This document shows, in pieces, positions 28,924 through 36,663 of a stretch of DNA of 55,468 nt (its first letter is position 1; every line of letters begins with the position of its first letter). A model generated the notes under the pieces. The model made no database searches. It saw only the letters and a list, made by a program, of their open reading frames with translations, and was not told the DNA's origin. The stretch is taken from NCBI GenBank assembly GCA_902791695.1, contig CADAWR010000021.1, positions 1 to 55,468 of the forward strand, written 5' to 3'. The translations under genes and the position numbers were made by a program. Source of the stretch: an uncultured Bacteroidota bacterium (GTDB lineage Bacteria > Bacteroidota > Bacteroidia > Bacteroidales > P3).

Positions 28924-30261
28924 TTATTGATTAGTATTGTTGTTCTTGATAAGTCCGATAGCCTGCCTGAGCTCCCTCAACGCGGGCGGAAGGAAGGTCG
29001 CCGCCGGCAGGTGGAACAGACGCAAGGCCAGCAGCAGCTGTGCAATAGCCATAAAGCCCTGGGCCGTGAGGCTGGCGTAAGCCGAGCCTACGGCGCCGAA
29101 GCGCGGTATCAACAGCATGTTCACCACCACGTTGAGGACCAGGCTGGCGGCGGCGAATAGGTTGAGCTGCCGCAGATGGCCGCCGGCAGTGAGCAGCGTG
29201 CCGAAGATATACGTCAGCCCTATAGGCACCAGCCCGAATATCACCACGCGGAACACCGGCACGTAGGGCGCCGCACCGCCGTGGTACAGCAGCCGCATCA
29301 GCGGCTCGGCCAGCAGCGAACAGGCCACGGCAGTGCCCACAGAGAAAAGCATCAGAGGCCAGAAGACCATGCGGACACTATCCCCCACAGGCTTCTTCTC
29401 AGCGCATAGGCGCGAGAACACCGGCAGCAGCGGCACGCTGACAAGGTAGGCCACCATGGTCAACGCGTCGAGCAGGCGGAAAGCCCCGGCATAGACACCT
29501 GCGTCGGCATCCGAAGCCAGGCGCCGCAGCAGTATGGGGTCTATGCGATTATAGCTGGCCATGAGCAGCACCAGCAGGGCAAAGGGGGCGCTCTTGCGCA
29601 GTATCACCAGGAAGAATCGCCAATCCCACCGCAGGCGTTGCAGCCCCGCCTTGCGGGCAATGACCGTGAAGGCCATCGCAGCCGTTATGCCATAGGCCGC
29701 CAGCTGGGCATATACAAACCAATAGATGTTGAAGCGCTCGCGCAACGGGCTCCATATCATACAGCCGCAGATGACAATCATCAACAGGCGGTCCAGCACC
29801 GAGAAAAGGCTGTCCCACTTGAACAGCAGCAGCCCTTCAAAGTTGCTGCGCAGATACAGTATAAGCGAATTGAGGAACTGGCACAGCGTAAGCAGCGCCA
29901 GCAGGCCAAACTCACGGCTGCCGTAGCCCATCAGCAAACCCACGCTGAAAGTCACCACCAGATACAATGCCAGCAGGCACAACTTCACACCCAGTATGCC
30001 GCTGAGGTGTTTGGTTATAAGCTGCGGGTGCTGCGCTATGTTGCGCGTGTTGAAATTGGTGACACCAAGGTCAAGCAGTATATTGAAAATATAGGAGAAA
30101 CTGAAGAGGGCATAGTAAAAACCGTAGGCCTCGTTGCCGACGGCATTCTGCACACCCACCTCCACGCCGAGTATCCAGAACGGCTTTACCAGCACATTGG
30201 CCAGCAAGACCCAGAAAAGTCCCGACAGCAGCTTGCCCTGAATGTTTCCCCCGGCCTTCAT
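28924..30261 (-). CDS. Polysaccharide flippase-like membrane protein (MATE/MurJ superfamily)
   Basis: 445 residues with 12 or more hydrophobic segments. The start, LLSGLFWVLLANVLVKPFWI, with YGFYYALFSFSYIFNILLDL and the conserved NFNTRNIA segment resembles Wzx-type lipopolysaccharide/oligosaccharide exporters. It probably moves a lipid-linked saccharide across the inner membrane; no glycosyltransferases are adjacent, so the substrate is unclear. Its ATG overlaps the stop of the upstream lipoprotein gene. Confidence 0.82.
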   Translation of the reverse strand: MKAGGNIQGKLLSGLFWVLLANVLVKPFWILGVEVGVQNAVGNEAYGFYYALFSFSYIFNILLDLGVTNFNTRNIAQHPQLITKHLSGILGVKLCLLALYLVVTFSVGLLMGYGSREFGLLALLTLCQFLNSLILYLRSNFEGLLLFKWDSLFSVLDRLLMIVICGCMIWSPLRERFNIYWFVYAQLAAYGITAAMAFTVIARKAGLQRLRWDWRFFLVILRKSAPFALLVLLMASYNRIDPILLRRLASDADAGVYAGAFRLLDALTMVAYLVSVPLLPVFSRLCAEKKPVGDSVRMVFWPLMLFSVGTAVACSLLAEPLMRLLYHGGAAPYVPVFRVVIFGLVPIGLTYIFGTLLTAGGHLRQLNLFAAASLVLNVVVNMLLIPRFGAVGSAYASLTAQGFMAIAQLLLALRLFHLPAATFLPPALRELRQAIGLIKNNNTNQ

Positions 30262-31904
30262 TCCGTCCTGCCGAAATCAGTCTTTGACAGTATCCAGTAC
30301 TCCTCCAGTTCCCACTTCTCGCGCAGTTTGAGGCTCTTGCTGTAGTATACGATATACTCCGGCTGGCGACCCTTGATATAGTCGCCCGTGGTCCACACCC
30401 CGTTGGCGTCGCTGTCGAGCACGGCACGCAGGCGGTATTCGTCGGCCTTCAGGTGGTCTATGCGCACCTCGCCCGAAGCAATGACGCTGCGCCGTGCCAC
30501 CACGGTGTCATTCTTGTCGAGCACCTCCACCACCAGCGGGCTGCCGGTCTTGTTGGTCAACTGTAATGAAAGTATACCGTAGTCGCAGGGCGTGAGGCTG
30601 AAATCGAGACTGTCGCTGCAGTGCCCGAAGATATCCGTGAAGAGGCTGTCGCGCAAGTGCATCTGGTATTCCTCGCCAGAGCGCAGCGTGGCCATAACCC
30701 TGGCCTCCATGCCGCTGCTGTCCATCACTATGGGGTAGCGGCTTATGCTGCTGTCCTTCATGCGCAACACCTCGACCTGTGCGCTGTCGGCCATGGCCGC
30801 AATGGGAACGCTGAAGCCCAGCCGCAGGTCGTCATAGAAAGCACTGCTACCGCTGCACAAGGGGCGCACCAGGGCCTCCTCGCTTTTCTGCTGGTGCGAC
30901 GCACCGCCGCGGCGGAGACGACGCTTGGCTTCACGGAAGCGGAGCTTCAAAGTATCCTGCAGGCCGCTGTCGCTGAGCACCAGCTGGGTCGAGTCGCATC
31001 TGACATTGCGGAACCACACCGTCATGGTGTCGCGCCCTTTGTTGAGGCGCCACTCCAGGCTGTCACCTGCCAGGGCAGGCTCCTGCATCGGCAGCAGCGT
31101 GACAATGGAAGCACGCCCCCTGGCGCTGAACTCGGCCTTGACAACGCGCTGCACACTACGGTCGGGCGCCGATATGCGCAGCAACGTCACATTGGCACTG
31201 TCTATGCTGTCCGAAGCCTGCACCAGCGTAGTCTCCCATGCCGCCGACTCGCCGCGGCCCACACGTAGGTCGCGGTTCTTGTCCTCGACAGCCACCAGAC
31301 GGTAGCTGCCGGCAGGTATGTAGTGGAAGGCAAAGACGCCGTCCTTGTCGCATCGCGTAATGAAATCGGGCTGTTCGGTAGCCGCCACGGTGTCGCTGAC
31401 CACATGCTCCGCCTTGTAGGCCATCACGGTGACCGTCTCCTTCCACGGCTTGCCGTCGTGTGCACCGAGCACACGTCCAGCCAGCATCAGGGTGTCCATT
31501 TTGTCGCCCGTGGAAAACACATACTCGAAACTCGGCAACGCGTTGCCCTCCGTGAAGTCCACTATGGCGTCCTTGAACTGGAACAGATAGGTGGTGTTGG
31601 GCTGCAGGGTGTCGTTTATCTTGACCACCAGCCGCTTGCCCTTGGTGGTGAATTCGGGCTTCTCGCGCATGGGCGGCGAGATGAGCACGTTGTTGTCGGC
31701 ATCCTTCACCACGATATACTCGTCGAAAGATATACTGAACTGGCGGTCGCCGAAGTTGCGGCCCTCGTTCTGGGGCTTGGTGCCCAGCACCGTGGGCGGC
31801 TGCTCGTCCCTGGGACCGCCGTTAGGGTAGCCCTGCTTGGCGCAACCGGCAATAGCCGTCAGCAGCAGTGTCAGCAGCACGCCGATTAGTGTATTCCTGC
31901 GCAT
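30258..31904 (-). CDS. Ig-like-domain lipoprotein
   Basis: 548 residues. The lipobox AIAGC puts the lipidated Cys at residue 21. The segment after it (YPNGGPRDEQPPTVLGTKPQ) and the following Ig-like domain (to about 130) match a common Bacteroidota lipoprotein type with a bacterial Ig-like (Big_5/SbsA-like) domain. A prealbumin-like fold may follow (about 135-230). The rest is beta-rich and unassigned. It is probably periplasmic or outer-membrane-anchored. Confidence 0.75.
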   Translation of the reverse strand: MRRNTLIGVLLTLLLTAIAGCAKQGYPNGGPRDEQPPTVLGTKPQNEGRNFGDRQFSISFDEYIVVKDADNNVLISPPMREKPEFTTKGKRLVVKINDTLQPNTTYLFQFKDAIVDFTEGNALPSFEYVFSTGDKMDTLMLAGRVLGAHDGKPWKETVTVMAYKAEHVVSDTVAATEQPDFITRCDKDGVFAFHYIPAGSYRLVAVEDKNRDLRVGRGESAAWETTLVQASDSIDSANVTLLRISAPDRSVQRVVKAEFSARGRASIVTLLPMQEPALAGDSLEWRLNKGRDTMTVWFRNVRCDSTQLVLSDSGLQDTLKLRFREAKRRLRRGGASHQQKSEEALVRPLCSGSSAFYDDLRLGFSVPIAAMADSAQVEVLRMKDSSISRYPIVMDSSGMEARVMATLRSGEEYQMHLRDSLFTDIFGHCSDSLDFSLTPCDYGILSLQLTNKTGSPLVVEVLDKNDTVVARRSVIASGEVRIDHLKADEYRLRAVLDSDANGVWTTGDYIKGRQPEYIVYYSKSLKLREKWELEEYWILSKTDFGRTE

Positions 31905-31907
31905 CGC

Positions 31908-32450
31908 CTAACCGAAGAGTTCGTTGATTTCCTTGTGCATGGCCTCCAAGGCAGCCTCGCAAGGCGAATGCTTCGCCGCCGAAGCGAAGATGCCGGCCGC
32001 CAGCCGCGTGGGATCATCGGTGTCGGGCAGGCTCACAGCGGCACTGTTGACGAGGCTCGTCATCTCGTCCTTGGCCTCGCGTATGCGGGTCCACAGCTCC
32101 GTCGACAGGTACACCTGCTGCGACAGGTTATGCTCCCACTCGTCACGTATGTTCTTGGTCATCACCCCCTGCAGCAGCTTCAGGTCCATGCCGGGCTGCC
32201 AGCAGCGCAGCACAAGGCTGTCGGGGCTTATGCGCTCCAGAAACAGCGCCATGCGCTCGTAGGCCTGCAGCCTTATCGGAGTAACCACGCGCAGCGTCTC
32301 GGCACGCTCGTCCATCTTTATTCTCAGCAGACGCTCCTTCTGCTCGTTGTCGAAATAACGCTTCACCAGCATGTACACCACCCAGCCTGTCACAGCCACC
32401 GAGGCCAGCACGGCGAAGACAATAATCAATACAAACGCTATTATTCTCAT
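31908..32450 (-). CDS. Conserved membrane-anchored protein of unknown function
   Basis: 180 residues from the ATG at 32450, which overlaps the cobB stop as ATGA. The frame is open far upstream but overlaps cobB. It has one N-terminal membrane helix (about 5-27) and then a helical soluble part with LRVVTPIRLQAYERMALFLE and RISPDSLVLR. I have seen this arrangement in Bacteroidota proteins of unknown function but cannot name the family. The operon position between a deacylase and a lipoprotein gives no clear role. Confidence 0.7.
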   Translation of the reverse strand: MRIIAFVLIIVFAVLASVAVTGWVVYMLVKRYFDNEQKERLLRIKMDERAETLRVVTPIRLQAYERMALFLERISPDSLVLRCWQPGMDLKLLQGVMTKNIRDEWEHNLSQQVYLSTELWTRIREAKDEMTSLVNSAAVSLPDTDDPTRLAAGIFASAAKHSPCEAALEAMHKEINELFG

Positions 32451-33124
32451 TGCATCAGTTTGTTTACAAGTTCTGTCACCCCCTTCGTGGCGACCTCTTT
32501 GATGAACGTCACCTTGCGGCTTACGGGCACCTCCTTGGGATCCACCACATAGCATGGCACACCGGCCTGCACATAGTGTATCAGCCCTGCGGCGGGATAC
32601 ACAGCCATCGACGTGCCCACGACGACGAATATGTCGGCCTCCTCGCACAGCGCTGCGGCAGGCTCAATATTCGGCACCGCCTCGCCGAACCACACGATGT
32701 GCGGCCTCAGCTGCGTGCCGTCGGGGGCCATGTCGCCCAGTTTTATGTCGCGGTCGCCTATGTCAACTATCAGGTTCGGGTTGCGGTCGCTGCGCCCCTT
32801 GGTGAGCTCGCCGTGCAGGTGCAGCACACTGCTGCTGCCCGCCCGCTCGTGCAGGTCGTCGATGTTCTGCGTCACTATGCGCACGTCATACTTCTCCTCA
32901 AGCCTCACCAGCTGGCGGTGGGCCTCGTTGGGCTGCGCCTTGAAGAGCTGGCGGCGGCGCTCGTTATAGAAGTTCAGCACCAGTTCGGGGTTGCGCTCGT
33001 AAGCCTCGTGCGTGGCCACATCCTCCACACGGTAGTGCTCCCACAGCCCATCGCTGTCGCGGAACGTCGAGATGCCGCTCTCGGCGCTTATGCCCGCGCC
33101 CGTCAATACCACAATCTTTTTCAT
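32447..33124 (-). CDS. cobB: NAD-dependent protein deacylase, sirtuin class III type
   Basis: 225 residues. Motifs are GAGISAESGISTFRD (NAD binding, residues 8-22), TQNIDDLHERAG, the catalytic His in HLHGELTKG, and GTSMAVYPAAG. There are no zinc-binding cysteine pairs. The YNER part of FYNERRRQLF has the Tyr-x-x-Arg pair that in class III sirtuins such as SIRT5 and E. coli CobB accepts acidic acyl groups (succinyl, malonyl). First gene of the operon that ends with fabD. Confidence 0.92.
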   Translation of the reverse strand: MKKIVVLTGAGISAESGISTFRDSDGLWEHYRVEDVATHEAYERNPELVLNFYNERRRQLFKAQPNEAHRQLVRLEEKYDVRIVTQNIDDLHERAGSSSVLHLHGELTKGRSDRNPNLIVDIGDRDIKLGDMAPDGTQLRPHIVWFGEAVPNIEPAAALCEEADIFVVVGTSMAVYPAAGLIHYVQAGVPCYVVDPKEVPVSRKVTFIKEVATKGVTELVNKLMQ

Positions 33125-33180
33125 AATATTTTATAACGCGCGATATAATATATTATTGTGCCCCCACCAAAATATATCCT

Positions 33181-33300
33181 CTACGCATCCTCTCCGTACC
33201 CGCTCCGTCTGTTCTACGGTTGTTCACCGGTTGTTTAACGGTCTAAACAGTCGAACAACCGGTAAACAACCGTAGAACAGACGGAGCGGGTACGGAGAGG
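33181..33300. repeat. Palindromic 11-nt-module element, copy 2
   Basis: The palindrome spans 33189-33300 with a centre at 33244/33245. The outer 47 nt of the two arms are complementary with a single mismatch, and only the central 18 or so nt are degenerate. Left modules are CTCCGTACCCG (33192), CTCCGTCTGTT, CTACGGTTGTT, CACCGGTTGTT and TAACGGTCTAA. A weaker module, CTACGCATCCT (33181-33191), precedes them in register. It lies upstream of cobB and directly beyond the end of a gene remnant. Confidence 0.9.
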
Positions 33301-33316
33301 CGCCGCAGAGGGTGCG

Positions 33317-33481
33317 TCAAGACTGGTGGCGATAGGTGGGGTCGATGGCTTCCGACACATTGATGACATAGTCGGCGAGCTTCTCGTACTGCGCATAGAG
33401 GGTGCTGTAGGCGTTGCCTACGGGGTAGTGGCAGATGACGACTGGATGGATGCCGTCACCGCCGTGCCTGTTAGAATACCA
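33317..33481 (-). pseudogene. 3' remnant of a Na/phosphate cotransporter (PhoU-like end)
   Basis: Directly after, and in frame with, the stop codon of the OmpA-family gene there are 54 open codons without a start, ending at TGA (33317-33319). The last 30 residues (YSTLYAQYEKLADYVINVSE and a few more) resemble the PhoU-like C-terminal end of Na/Pi cotransporters, where this helix carries the metal-site pattern. The first 25 codons are not recognisable. It is probably the tail of a deleted gene. Confidence 0.45.
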
Positions 33482-35062
33482 TTATTTGAGCGGTGTGAGG
33501 GTTGTGCGGCGGTTCTTGGCGCGGCCTTCGGGGGTGTCGTTGTCGGCCACCGGACGGCTCTCGCCGTAGCCTCGGTAGGTGAGGCGGTCGGCAGACACAC
33601 CACGGAGTATCAGGTAGTCGTAGACGGCCTTGGCACGGCGCTCGCTGAGCACGAGGTTATCCTCGTCGCTGCCCACGGCATCGGTGTGGCCTCCCACCTC
33701 GAGACGCAGACGCGGATGGCGCTGCAAGGCTTCGGCCAGACGGTCGAGCTCGGCCAGCGAGGTCTCCAGCAGGGTAGCTTTGGCAGTCTCGAAGAATATA
33801 TTGCGAAGGGTGACGGTGTCGCCAAGGGTAAGCAGGTTCTCGGCCTGGCGTATGGGGTCGATGAAGGTGATGCGTTCGGGGCGCGAGGGGGCTGGCATGA
33901 CGAACGAGTAGAGGTCCTGCTGGCCGTAGCCGTCGGGGCGGTCGCTACTGAATAGGGCCGTGCGGCCGTCGGGGGCGACGATGAGGTTATTTTCGTCGCC
34001 GGGGGTGTTGATGGGATAGCCGAGGTTGACGGGTGTGCCCCAGGTTGTGTCGTCGACGCGCTTGACCATGTAGAGGTCGCTGCCGCCCATGCCCATGCGT
34101 CCGTCTGAGGCAAAGTAGAGGGTCTTGTCGTCGAAGTGTATGTAGGGCGCCGTCTCGTTGCCCTTGGTATTCACGGTGGGACCCATGTTGCGGGGCTTGC
34201 TCCAGCGGCCCTCCTCAAGGGTGCAGTACCAGATGTCGGTGCCGCCGTAGCCGCCGCTGCGGTTTGAGGCGAAATAGAGGGTGTAGCCGTCGATGCTCAG
34301 CGAGGGGAACGACTCCCAGTAGACACTGTTGACAGGGGCGCCGAGGTTGCGGGGACGGCCCCAACGGTCGCCGTGGCGCACGCTCATGTATAGGTCGCAG
34401 CCCGTGGGCTCGTTGTTGCGGCCGCAGCCGGTGAAGATAACGATGCGGCCGTCGTGCGAGATGGTCTGGGCGCCTTCGTTGCCGTGGCTGTTGAGGGGCT
34501 CAGGCATACGCTCCGCTGGACCGAAGACGAGCTCCATGGTGTCGTAGTAAGAGATGTAGAAATCTTCCTCTTGGGGCAGGCCACGCTGGGTGTAGGCGTT
34601 GCGGGGACTGCGGCGAGTGAAGACAAGTGTGCGGTAGTCGGCGGTGAGAGCCGGCATATATTCGTCGTCGGGACTGTTGATATTGGGGCCAAGGTTGATG
34701 GGGTGGTACGGCACGGGGTTCTCCACAGCGTGCTGGCGCCATTCGGCCGTGCGGACGCCGTCGCGTGCCTCCTGCTGCCAACGTGTGCTCTTGGGGTTAA
34801 GGTCGAGACAGCGCTGGTAGCACTCACGTGCTTGGGCATACTGCTCAAGGGCCATGTACTGGTTGCCCAGCAGCAGGTAGGCCTCGGCATAGCCGGGGTC
34901 GATATCGATGGCCTTGTGCAGCAACTTGATGGCCTCCTCATATTGCCCCACTACACTCTTTTCAACAGCCCGCTCAAACAACGGCTCGCTCTTGGGTGTC
35001 TGGCCGATGGCCAGTGTCGGCAACAAAAACAGTATGATGAGTATGTGCTTGTAGTGTCTCAT
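33482..35062 (-). CDS. OmpA-family protein with TPR and PD40 repeats
   Basis: 526 residues. Signal peptide 1-20 (ending AIGQ); TPR-like repeats around 27-100 (QYEEAIKLLHKAIDIDPGYA, QYAQARECYQRCLDLNP). WD40/PD40-like beta-propeller repeats lie around 135-370 (YFASNRSGGYGGTDIW, LYFASDGRMGMGGSDLYMVK). A C-terminal OmpA domain starts near 410 (RLEVGGHTDAVGSDEDN) and binds peptidoglycan. This layout matches Bacteroidota proteins of the PorE type, one of which takes part in anchoring the T9SS, but orthology cannot be settled by eye. Confidence 0.85.
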   Translation of the reverse strand: MRHYKHILIILFLLPTLAIGQTPKSEPLFERAVEKSVVGQYEEAIKLLHKAIDIDPGYAEAYLLLGNQYMALEQYAQARECYQRCLDLNPKSTRWQQEARDGVRTAEWRQHAVENPVPYHPINLGPNINSPDDEYMPALTADYRTLVFTRRSPRNAYTQRGLPQEEDFYISYYDTMELVFGPAERMPEPLNSHGNEGAQTISHDGRIVIFTGCGRNNEPTGCDLYMSVRHGDRWGRPRNLGAPVNSVYWESFPSLSIDGYTLYFASNRSGGYGGTDIWYCTLEEGRWSKPRNMGPTVNTKGNETAPYIHFDDKTLYFASDGRMGMGGSDLYMVKRVDDTTWGTPVNLGYPINTPGDENNLIVAPDGRTALFSSDRPDGYGQQDLYSFVMPAPSRPERITFIDPIRQAENLLTLGDTVTLRNIFFETAKATLLETSLAELDRLAEALQRHPRLRLEVGGHTDAVGSDEDNLVLSERRAKAVYDYLILRGVSADRLTYRGYGESRPVADNDTPEGRAKNRRTTLTPLK

Positions 35063-35096
35063 AATATAAATAACGCAAAGACTGCAGTATTATTGC

Positions 35097-35129
35097 ATAA
35101 AAAAAGCGGAAACACAATGGTTTCCGCTT
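35097..35129 (-). terminator. Rho-independent terminator after ackA
   Basis: A 10-bp stem (35104-35113 with 35120-35129, AAGCGGAAAC/GTTTCCGCTT) and a 6-nt loop are followed on the minus strand by a run of T (35099-35105). It separates ackA from the OmpA-family gene downstream. Confidence 0.85.
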
Positions 35130-35152
35130 AATATAGATGTCTCGTGTGGCGA

Positions 35153-36299
35153 TTATTTCACAAGGGCGTAGGTGTCGCTTGCGATGACGTATTCCTCGTC
35201 GGTGGTTACGACGACGACGGCCATCTTCGACTTGGGGGTCGAGAGGATGATGTCCTCGCCCATGACGTTGTCGTTCTTCGAGAAGTCGATGTCGATACCG
35301 AGGCACTCCATGTTCTCGAGGATAGGACGGCGCATGAACCAGGCGTTCTCGCCGATGCCGCCGGTGAAGAGCAGCAGGTCGCAGCCGCCCATCTCGGCCA
35401 TGTAGCCGCCGATCGCGACCGGCGCGGATGTCACGCATGTCCTGCTTGTCGCCGCTGATGCCGATAAGGCCGCTCTGCTTGTTGAGGATCTTGGTGATGT
35501 CCTTCCAGTCCTTACCGTTCTCGACAATCTCTTTCTTGATGATGAACTCGATGACGCCAGGGTCGACATCGCCGGGACGCGAACCCATCAGCAGACCCTC
35601 TAACGGGGTCATACCCATGGTGGTGTCGAAGCTCTTGCCGTGGTCGATGGCGCAAATGGAGGCACCGCTGCCGAGGTGGCAGGAGATAATCTTCAGGTCG
35701 TTCCAGTCGCGGCCAATCATCTTGGCAGCTTTCTCGGCCACGAACTTGTGGCTGGTGCCGTGGAAGCCATAGCGGCGCACGCCGTACTTCTCATAGTACT
35801 CGTAAGGAAGGCCGTAGAGGTAGCTCTTCGGGGGCATGGTGGAATGGAAAGCGGTATCAAACACGGCCACCTGGGGCACGCCTGGCAGCACTTCGCGCAT
35901 GGCATAGATGCCAGCCAGGTTACCGGGGGTGTGCAGCGGTGCCAGCGGAGTGAGGGCTTTAATCTTCTCAATCACCTCGTCGGTGACAACGACACTCTTG
36001 TCGAAAGTCTCACCACCGTGAGCCACACGGTTACCAACGGCGCCAATCTCCTTGAAGTCCTTGATAACACCCATTTTGGGATCGATAAGGGCGTTGAGGA
36101 CAATCTTGATACCGGCGGTATGGTCGGGGATAGGCACCTGCTCATAGTGCTTCTGGCCATTCCACTTGTGGGTGAACTCACCCATCTCCAGACCGATGCG
36201 CTCAAGCAGGCCCTTGGCCATCACCTGGGCGTTGTTTTCCATGTCGACCAACTGATACTTAATCGACGAACTTCCACAGTTCAAAACTAAAATCTTCAT
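35153..36299 (-). pseudogene. ackA: Acetate kinase with internal deletion and frameshift
   Basis: Residues 1-294 are a normal acetate kinase: NCGSSSIKY, Arg91 in GNRVAHGG, AVFDTAFH (Asp148), YGFHGTSHK (His180), and HLGSGASI. The frame is lost just after DMRDIRAG near 35420. The correct C terminus (IGGYMAEMGGCDLLLFTGGI, GEN...) continues in another frame to a TAA at 35153-35155. Compared with about 400 residues in the family, roughly 20 residues between DMRDI and the IGGY helix are missing. If real, the enzyme that makes ATP from acetyl phosphate is inactive; an assembly error is equally possible. No pta gene is adjacent. Confidence 0.88.
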
Positions 36300-36359
36300 A
36301 TCTGTTATATTTTTGATTTATAATCTCTTTGTCAGTATGAACCATTACTAACGACATGC

Positions 36360-36390
36360 CAAAAATACGAAATGTTTTCGACATAGCAAA
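36360..36390 (-). promoter_or_regulatory. Promoter of ackA
   Basis: On the minus strand TTTG (36387-36390), a 19-nt spacer and TATTTTTG (36360-36367) match the Bacteroidota consensus. The predicted start near 36353 gives a leader of about 55 nt. An intact promoter and terminator around the gene argue against old gene decay. Confidence 0.7.
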
Positions 36391-36420
36391 ATATTGTTAA
36401 AGAATATCGGTTCAAATATG

Positions 36421-36663
36421 TCAAACAGTGTCGTCAAATGACATCTGCATAAGCGTGGCGTACCACTCGTCGAAGTCTTTAGGCCTGTCGTTCTCGAGGT
36501 CGGATGCCTCTTTCTCTCGTGCCGTGTCGTCAAGCATGTCGCTGTGGCCGGTGAGCGATGCGAATGGCGACAGCTGTGCCGCACGCTCATGCATACTCAT
36601 GCGGTTGTGGTGCTTAATACCGTTGTACGGCAAATCTATTATGTCCTTATAGTCGTCTTTCAT
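36421..36663 (-). CDS. YolD-like protein paired with a Y-family polymerase
   Basis: 80 residues. The pattern DIIDLPYNGIKHHNRMSMHE, then RAAQLSPFASLTGH and DDTAREKE, matches the short YolD-like proteins (normally HPRMSxxxRAAQFxPFAALTGY...ETAR) encoded next to UmuC-like polymerases in Firmicutes and some gut Bacteroidota. The exact function is unknown. The start overlaps the polymerase stop as ATGA, so the two are translationally coupled. Confidence 0.82.
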   Translation of the reverse strand: MKDDYKDIIDLPYNGIKHHNRMSMHERAAQLSPFASLTGHSDMLDDTAREKEASDLENDRPKDFDEWYATLMQMSFDDTV

